Assembly: GCA_014905825.1 (NCBI GenBank)
Contig: JACGCN010000017.1
Location: 1-64,000, forward strand
DNA length: 64,000 nucleotides
Source: Lyophyllum atratum
Lineage: Eukaryota > Basidiomycota > Agaricomycetes > Agaricales > Lyophyllaceae
Direction: 5' to 3'
Part shown: positions 56,901-64,000 of the stretch, in pieces
Position numbering within the stretch: the first letter of the stretch is position 1
Layout of the letters: every line of letters begins with the position of its first letter
Notes under the pieces: model-generated
Told to the model about the DNA's origin: nothing
The model's database searches: none
The model's input: only the letters and a program-made list of their open reading frames with translations
Made by a program: the position numbers and the translations under genes

Positions 56901-59484
56901 TGGGATGGCTGCGGACGTGGAGTGTGCCCTGTTGTCAGTGAAGATATGATGGACATGATGCCCGAGTCCTTTTCTTTTTCCTTCGCAGGCACAGGCTGTT
57001 CGCTGAGTGTCCGAGACGGACTCGGCGAAGGGATAGTCGAAGGGCTGGGCACTTGGGGGGACGGGGAATAATCAGTAGTGGCGATGGACGCAACATCGCC
57101 AGCATCTTCCTCTTCATATTGTTCTTCCTCAAAAGCCGCAGAAACCAAGAGCTCGATATACTTGGAGACGGTTTCGTCGTCGTGGTTTGCACTTTCGACC
57201 GTCCGAAGAACAACTTCATCACCCAGAATTTTCCAAGCAACGTCCCCAGCATCTTTATCGCCGCCTTCTTCTATGGATCGAGCACAAAAATCTAACACCA
57301 TATCCGCGAGGGGCTCCCGATACCCTTTCATGTCGCGAACACTCTCATACACACCCACCAATGCCTCCATGACAGCATGCCGAGTGAGCGGACGTCGGAT
57401 GCTGATTAGGCTATGGTTGCCGAGCAGGTTGCGCCAGTTATTGAGCCACTCGGGTGATGTGGGAGAGAGATCGTGTTGCTCTGTCATAACACGCGGGAGG
57501 TCGGCTGTGTCGGTGTCTGTAAGGTGGTCCGAGATGTGGATGAGTATCGTTGACAGCAAGGGGCTAGTCGGTGTTGCATGGTCGCGGGATAGTAGGACAG
57601 AGAGACTCCGTAGAAATGGGGTGGGGGCCGTTGGTGACTGTGATACGGGTAATATGAATGGCGTTCCATCGCGATTCCTTGGAGGATGTATCAGAAGGGA
57701 CCAAAATAATTGATGGGATGATCTCACTTGAGAGGAATCACATATTCAACAAGTTTTTCGAGCGTTTCACCCACGACGTACGCCTCCTCCTCATCGAGTC
57801 CACCTTTTTCATCTTCTCCCCTCACATCAAGTTCCTGCCAGATATCCTTCAACACCCCTGCTGCCTCTTCCAGTATGTCTTCCTTTCCAACTCGGACCTT
57901 CTCCAGGTCAACCTCCTCGGCTCCTTCCAGTTGCCACTCCACCCACGCCTCCACGCTCCTGGTAAGCACTTTGCCCAAGCGCCCAGCATCCCAGCCATTA
58001 CGACCGAGACCAAGTGCCGATGTAGTATAGTCATCCTTCGGCCACGCCCGCTCCATCAGATCCCGCTCCAAGTTCAAGTGGCCTGGAGCGCCCGAAGGCG
58101 AATACCCAACTGAGCTTTCACGCGAGATGTATGCCCTGGCGAGCCGTGTAGCAAGGGCGCGTCGTACATAGTTACGGAATGTACGATGTGCGCCAAGCGA
58201 AGTGTATATTGCGGTATAGACGCCCTTGATTTTGGTGTCGTCGGCAGCGTGCTTGATGTCCTTTGCACTCCCATTGGTCGAAGGGGATAGAGGCGGGAAA
58301 AGGTGCTGCTTCAGAATGAGCATACAAGTAGTCGAATATGGCCCAGAGAAGAGGGCATTAAGGGTCTCGGTGATTTTATCTTCCGAGGTCGGCTTCTTTG
58401 CTGGGTGAGGGAGAACTGACAGACGGGGGAGGGGAGAGGAGCAGAATGCGAGGGCCCGGAGAAGGAGAGGAAGGATGACTTTCAGGTACCCTGGTGAAAG
58501 TGTTTTGAGTTGGGATGAGAGGTAGTCCAAGTACAAACTGATTGCTATATCAGCTGGGTGTTTCGCATGAGGAGGGATTATAGAAGAGACGGAGGTGGGT
58601 GAAGAGATTGAATTGACGGAAACGGAGGAATGATTTCGTCGGTGGGAATGGGGAGACGGCTTGGGCGGTATATTGGATTGTCCTTCCGCCAAAGGGGACG
58701 AGTTGAGGCGGTCTTGCGAACTGGGCTTGTTGAGCAACAAAACGGACCGATCCACCAGGCGGGCATAGAAATCCAAGACTTCCGAAAGGTCCTCCTGCGA
58801 TATCCTAGCTATAGTCTCTGCATTGCTTAAGACACTGGCAAGAAACTTAGCCAGAACATCTATGCTCCGTTCACGTTCTGCCCTTTCCCCGCGCTCCAAC
58901 GTCCCGTCGGTCCTCAGCAAGCCCTCAAATCCGCCCTCTATCCAAGACTTCAAAACGTTCAAAAAGTCGAGTTCGACTCCCGCTACATCGACACCATACT
59001 TGGTGAGCGCACGAAGGGCCTTGAAGCGGGGCTCCCAGAGCTCGGTGTTCCAAGAATTGTTGGAGCCAAGGAACAAAGAAAAATAACATAAGCGATCAGC
59101 AGTCGCAAGGGCAGCTGCCTCGTGGTTTTCGCAATAGGCAGAGAGGACGTCATATCCTGCAGCTTGAACCGCCACTGGGGAATGCGCATCGCACAGGGAC
59201 GTCAGGACAGGGTTGAGAACCTCTCGGCGAGGTAGTGGTGAATGGGAAGAGATGGTACTTGCGAGTGCTCGTGCGTGGGCTAGACTCGGAACGGCAGGGT
59301 GGGTAAGAGCGTCGATCAAGGCCTCAAGCGAAAGGGATTGTTGTGCGACCGGCACCGTTGGGGCCTGCGGCACTGAGGTCGTTTCGATGCGGGTTCGTCG
59401 CCATCCAAAGGGCTGAAAGGACGCGGTATTCGCTCGGGGGCGATGCCTGTTGTGACTATCTGCATCTTGTTGCTGACGCGACAT
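54000..59484 (-). CDS. TSC2: Tuberin (TSC2), Rheb GTPase-activating protein
   Basis: Large GAP that with hamartin (TSC1) switches off Rheb and so restrains TORC1. Three exons, 57728-59484, 55061-57677 and 54000-55010, total 5385 nt and 1794 residues; both introns are 50 bp and in phase. The N-terminal half is HEAT-like, with the tuberin N-terminal pattern (VLSAYCENHEAAALATADR, then WEPRFKALRALTKYGVDV). The central part has a low-complexity Ser/Pro linker and further helices. The C-terminal RapGAP domain carries KRHIGNDYVRIVWNDSGHPY, where the Asn of the HIGND block is the catalytic 'thumb', and then FQFVNIVIEPHS and PLFVRQLSQLADW. The protein is compact compared with human TSC2 (1807) but has all expected regions. 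No TSC1 is in the window. Confidence 0.93.
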
Positions 59485-59705
59485 TCATAGGTTTCTGCAC
59501 AATGACTGTTTGCTTGGTTTCCCTCAGGGCCATGCAGCAGAACAAGGACACTAACCTGATCCCACGACGTCAAGAAGAAGAAAAAGAGAGGAGTACAGCG
59601 TCAAAGTCGTGGCAGTCGTTGCAGAATTTGAATTGAAGATAGCACAAAGATAGAGGAAAGTCCGAGTCAGACATCTGATTGTACAAGCTTATTTGCAATC
59701 TACTA

Positions 59706-60268
59706 CTAGATTGATCCTTCCCTGGCCAACTCTCTGATGCGCTCAATGGTGTGTTCTACTCCGCCGCCGATAATCTTATTCAGCTCCTGAGCCTCAGGAA
59801 TAGGCTTTCCGTCGGTATATCCGGGAATGCCATTGGCGAATGAGAATGTCAAGGTGAGTTCTCCATCTGCATCGTAGGAAAGCACGTTGGTGATGCGAAT
59901 GCCAGTTGATTCCATCTCGAAATAAGCCTGTGACGAGTTGAGGAGATTTCGCCACTTGTACTGCAAGAAAGGCTTACGATTGTGCTTTCAAACAGTTGGA
60001 TGTTCTCTGTCGTAGGTTCTCCCTTGTTGAAAGCGACGGATCTGACGATCTATTGGTTTTCAGTAACTAGAGAGAGGACATAGTACTATTAGATATGTAC
60101 CTTGGTCCCATCGTCGCTGACGACCAGGGAGGAAGTGATCATCGGCACGAAAGTCTTAGGGTTACGAGCCTTGATGCCCAGTCCCTTCCAGACCTGGGCC
60201 TCAGTGAGGACGGGTGACGCGTTGGGTGGGTTCACGCGTCTGCTGGATGCAAAGCTGGGATTCGACAT
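59706..60268 (-). CDS. DUF1857 (SRPBCC/START-like) protein
   Basis: Exons 60101-60268, 59978-60049 and 59706-59960 give 495 nt, 164 residues. The sequence matches the DUF1857 pattern: RRVNPPNASPVLTEAQVWKG, IKARNPKTFVPMITSS, VRSVAFNKGE, YFEMESTGIRITNVLSYD and LTFSFANGIPGY. The family has the SRPBCC helix-grip fold with a hydrophobic cavity, but its ligand is unknown. No signal peptide. Start chosen at ATG 60266-60268 because the family begins shortly before RVNPP. Confidence 0.85.
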
Positions 60269-60538
60269 GTCTGAACTTCTGGGAAAACATGGGGATATGC
60301 AGATTGTCTTATACCGACGAGGTGGAACATAGCTCCTCGTGCTCCCATGCTTCGTAATATATTTGCTTGCAAAGCCGTTGACAACCACGGACTGACGTGA
60401 ATGATTACGACAAGGTATATGTATTCCAACTAAAAGCCCTTCAAGTCCAAACTACAAGTAGCCCAAATGGAGAATAGTACTAAGAGTCAACTTTTGAGAT
60501 AGTCCAGTCCTCTTCGCGTCCTTCCAGCCGACCTTCTC

Positions 60539-61370
60539 TCACTGTTTGCAGTAGCCATCACTGTTGGTAATAAAATCGATGCTGCCATCGGGCTGGCTTT
60601 GTCCGCCCGTGTTGATGGCCGTGGTCGCGTCGTAGCAGACAGTGAACAGAGAGCAGGTCAACTGGGTGCTTCCTCCCTGTGGACACACAGAATATATTAG
60701 TGGATCGAATCTACCGGAGGTAAAGGAGCAGCGACGACCTTGCCGTTGACATCATGGTAGCCTGTTTGGATTCGCGTTAGGGTCAAGGGACAATGGGCAT
60801 TATGGGAGTGAACGCACTGTTGACGAACTTGCAACCTGAGACGGAATTGCACATAGCCTTGCACTCTGTGTGATTTTGTCAGCAAAACTGCACAAGATGT
60901 AACATAGGGCATACTTACGAGCAACGGTGTCAACAAGTCCATAGGTCATATAACCGTCAGCTTGCGTGGCGCCAGTAAGGTTAGCGAAGGTTTGGGTGTA
61001 GCCATCGGTGGGAGGTGGCGTCGGGGGCGGCTTGACGGGGCAGTGAAGCCAGTCGAAAGGAAGCAGCTGCAAAATCTGGCAGATGAGCTATAGGCAAAGG
61101 GAAAAGTCAGCACATGATCAATCCATTATTCGAAAACCAGAATCTTACACCCTGAAGGCAGGGTAGCTCCGGGAATTTGTAGCCATGGTCCCCAAAGTAC
61201 CAACCAGGATGTGCTTCCGCCTGCCAAGGAGGGTTGGGTGCACCATAGTGGCCGGAGGCGCTGAGGTCAGTACCGAACAGACTGCCGACGTTGATGGTCA
61301 GATCCATAGGGGTGGCAGTTACGCCGGTGACAACGATGGCGGCAGCAGCGAAAATAGTGGAGAAGCGCAT
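60539..61370 (-). CDS. Secreted protein, 'fruit-body specific protein a'-like
   Basis: From the ATG at 61370 a signal peptide (MRFSTIFAAAAIVVTGVTAT) leads a secreted protein of roughly 215 residues. After an aromatic, Pro-rich region (WQAEAHPGWYFGDHGYKFPE) the C-terminal half shows the family pattern: YTQTFANLTGATQADGYMTYG, AQCKAMCNSVSGCKFVNSYH, DVNGK and TNSDGYCKQ. Six or more Cys in the last ~100 residues suggest a disulfide-bonded PAN/apple-like domain. The name comes from related basidiomycete proteins reported as fruiting-associated; expression here is not shown. Four to five short introns; TGA at 60539-60541. Confidence 0.8.
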
Positions 61371-63414
61371 GATAGCGGAGGACAGCGAAGGAGTTCGAGG
61401 CTTAAGACGCGAGGGGTTGAAAGCTGCTCTGAAAGTAACAATCGCCTAGTGACTTTATAGCAAAACCTGGCTGAGAGGGTGCTTCCTCACGGAAGCGCAA
61501 TTCCATGCCGGCCGAGACAAGGTATCATGAGCGGTTCCTTGAAGGACCTCGAATGTCCACATTAATTCCAGGTTCCTGAGCTACGAAGAGCAATCTGCAT
61601 GCGGTCGATGTTCTTGACAAGTGGGCGAAGACATAAGTTTGATCCGGCGTGTCAACAGCTTTGCAAGAAACTTAGCCGTCCTTGGGGGTCGTTTGGGCTT
61701 GGGGGCGGAACTGCGTCTGTAGAGAGCCTTTCCTCAAAGGTGTACAGGTTGATCTAGAGGTATAACGTGAGTGCAATTTTTGGTGATACAAACCAACTCG
61801 CGCGACGAAGTACTAAGTCATCAAAACCGATCTCGGTCTCAGTGACATACTCGATGGTTAAAGATAAAAGGAATCACGTCAAACAAGATGTTCAGAACTT
61901 GCCTGTCGCCCCTCAAACGCCTTTGATTGATATGATAGCGCCGATGGTGCAAATATAAGAGGTAGTCTGTGTGAGCGCTTCTCCGTACCATGCGTTATGG
62001 CACAATGTCAAGGGAGGCGAATAAGAAATTTTCAGAGCATCGGTGCCATGCTTGTGCTGGGCCGGGCTTATTTGCGTTCCATCCATGATCGGCAGAGAGA
62101 ATACCATAAAAGAAAGCGACTCGGTTGTAATCAGCGAGATGGCTCTCACGCGCGAAAAGGTTCAGGAAAATGGTGACGTGCCGCTGCCAGTGAGCTGCCA
62201 GAGTCTTGAGAGAGATGCTCATCCGAGATCAAAACATCACTTCGCAGCTAAAGCATAGAGTCCGGAAGCGGCGAATCCTTTCCAGAGGCGACCTCAAATC
62301 TGATCATGACGGAGGTGGGGATACGAAGGACCTAGACATACTTACGCGGCGAGCACCCATTTGTCCGCATTTGTCGGGCGGCACCGCAGCTAAATGCCTA
62401 ACCGTCAGATTATCGGAAACGCCGTTGAGGTTGCAAGATAAGTATAAGTAAGAGTCGGACCGGGTGGCTTACGGTCTGAGCCTCTGAGGTGACGGAGGAA
62501 GGTCGAAGACCAGGATGAACATGATGGTGCGGGGGAGAACAAAATTTCCTGAACTCCGACAATCGCCCCGCTTTCATCCCAACTGTCCCTCCGAAAACTG
62601 TGGAACTTTTCCTTGCCTCCATCCGACGACTTCTATTCCCCATTTATCTGTGTACTGCCGGTGAAGATTTCGTACTTGACATGACTGCTAGATACAATAA
62701 GATCATCGCAGGACTCTGCAGGACCACACTCCCCATCAAAACTAAGGTGTAGACAAGTTTTACGTCGTTAGCTACTTACTCAACTTTGACCTCTCGCTCG
62801 ATGAAAGGGGCCTTAATTTATACCATGATATGTAGAACTACGGTATGGCAGACAGAGGCAAGTAGTTCCTAACTTTCACGTTCCAATTGATGTTTCCAAT
62901 CAAGCCAGGTACATATGGCGGAAAGTTGACAGGACACAAGATGGTAAGATTGGCCTACATTTCTGTATGTACCTTAAAGTTATGGATCAGCAGGGGAAAC
63001 ATGACCCATTCAGTACCTGTCTCGACTCTCGAGGATGATATAATGCAGACACGTCGACTTTACGTCTGCCATACAGCCAGTACCTCGCCAGTACTGTACG
63101 ACGGTCAGGGGAAGAAGATACTGACTTCGCCTATCACGTTGTGGGGATGTACGGGTTCCAGCAACCGGAGTCAGAAGATTTTATAAGCTGTGAGAATGAT
63201 AGGCGCAAATGGGGGCCAGGTATAACGTTTCCCGAGGGCATTACGAGCATACTTAATGCTGGTGCTCCGACTGGTCGAGACTCGAGAGAAAGTGGTGGCG
63301 CGGAGTTTTATTGAAAAGCACGTGATATGACATTGACAAGCGTCAACAGATCTGCTCAGTTCAGGCCGTCGACCATCGCCTGCACCAGCCCTATACCCTA
63401 TACCCTCCTTCGCG
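61371..63414. other. Gene-poor region, 2 kb
   Basis: Only short frames unlike any known protein (for example 61767-61958 plus, 61913-62149 minus). No repeat, RNA gene or transposon remnant was recognised. It probably includes the promoters of the two flanking genes. Confidence 0.45.
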
Positions 63415-64000
63415 ATGCACTCGGATGCGTTCGACGTTATACCCTATGATGTGCGTAGACCCCACTAATTCATATCTTGCGCATTCAGCCCACCCCTGTG
63501 GTGACGTAAGGAAGATTATGTGCTTGTCATTGAGTAGAAGATCATAGCTGGACGACGAGAATTGACTTCATTATCAGGATATTAAAGGAAACTGGCAGAA
63601 GTTGGGCGCTGGTTCGTTTGGTAACGTCTACAAAGGTCCGCTGACCGAGCATACACCTCTGCCCTGATCCACTGAGCACTTGATGTAGGCGTATATCTGG
63701 GTATCGATGTGGCAATCAAGGAGGTCCTCCCATCGAAAGAATATGATGTCGCCAAATACTTTGAACGGGAATGGCGACTGATGAAGGAATGCAGACACCC
63801 AAACATTTGCCTCTTCATTGGCCTGAGTCGCGCACCAGAACCCGACGGCCGTATATTCATCGTTTCCGAGTATATCGACAACGGAAACGTGCGCATGTAC
63901 ATTCACGACAAAAGCAAACCCTTTCCGTGGCGTCTCCGCATGTCTTTTGCCATCGATGTTGCCCGCGCCCTGGCCTACCTCCATGCTCGCAAATGCATCC
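63415..64000 (+). CDS. TKL-like protein kinase, 5' part only
   Basis: Exons 63415-63450, 63578-63635 and 63689 to the window end. The kinase domain starts almost at once: the glycine loop GAGSFGNVYKGVYLG is formed across an intron, VAIKEV carries the catalytic Lys, the EREWRLMKECRHPNICLFIG segment holds the C-helix Glu, and IFIVSEYIDNGN is the hinge. The last visible residues, DVARALAYLHARKCI, end just before the HRD loop, which lies outside the window. The HPNIC pattern is typical of tyrosine-kinase-like Ser/Thr kinases, a group often expanded in Agaricomycetes. Whether further domains follow is unknown. Confidence 0.85.

Overview
This window is fungal nuclear DNA, most likely from a basidiomycete of the Agaricomycetes. 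Three things point there: genes split by many short introns (about 45-60 bp, GT...YAG); the gene set (KES1, NHP6, KAR2 ending in HDEL, BOL2, NAA30, GEN1/YEN1, TSC2, a DUF89 phosphatase); and a secreted protein like the 'fruit-body specific protein a' family. I infer the lineage from protein resemblance only; no search was run.

Layout. Positions 1-10200 are repeat-rich: a 195-bp duplication, a ~250-bp tandem array (929-1947), degenerate repeats (2820-3735) and a 3.3-kb block of two related minisatellite arrays (6856-10170). Between them lie a divergent pair, KES1 (oxysterol-binding protein) and NHP6 (HMG-box protein). From 10.7 to 24 kb come an unknown-family gene, a poorly resolved stretch, an APC-family permease, NAA30, the ER Hsp70 KAR2 with three GACGTG motifs upstream, a FluG-N-like amidohydrolase and a second copy of the unknown-family gene. 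That copy is interrupted by a complete Ty1/copia retrotransposon (24034-29484) with matching 332-bp LTRs and a 5-bp target duplication. A gene-poor 1.9 kb follows, holding a short inverted copy of the 6.9-10.2 kb repeat.

From 31.4 kb to the end the window is gene-dense: BOL2, a disordered hypothetical protein, an ARMT1/DUF89 phosphatase with an apparent 6-nt exon, a secreted FAD amine oxidase, a multi-pass membrane protein, an HRP1-like two-RRM protein, a VHS-GAT protein, a GH3 N-acetylglucosaminidase, GEN1/YEN1, TSC2 (tuberin), a DUF1857 protein, the fruit-body-type secreted protein, and the start of a TKL-like kinase cut by the window edge.

The genes do not form one pathway. The strongest unusual signals are: (1) a dispersed element of unknown class that is about 0.5 kb in one copy and expanded by internal amplification to 3.3 kb in the other; (2) an undescribed-looking gene family in two copies, one carrying both a nonsense codon and a copia insertion; (3) an apparent frame break in NHP6; (4) paired hairpins inside the copia LTR.
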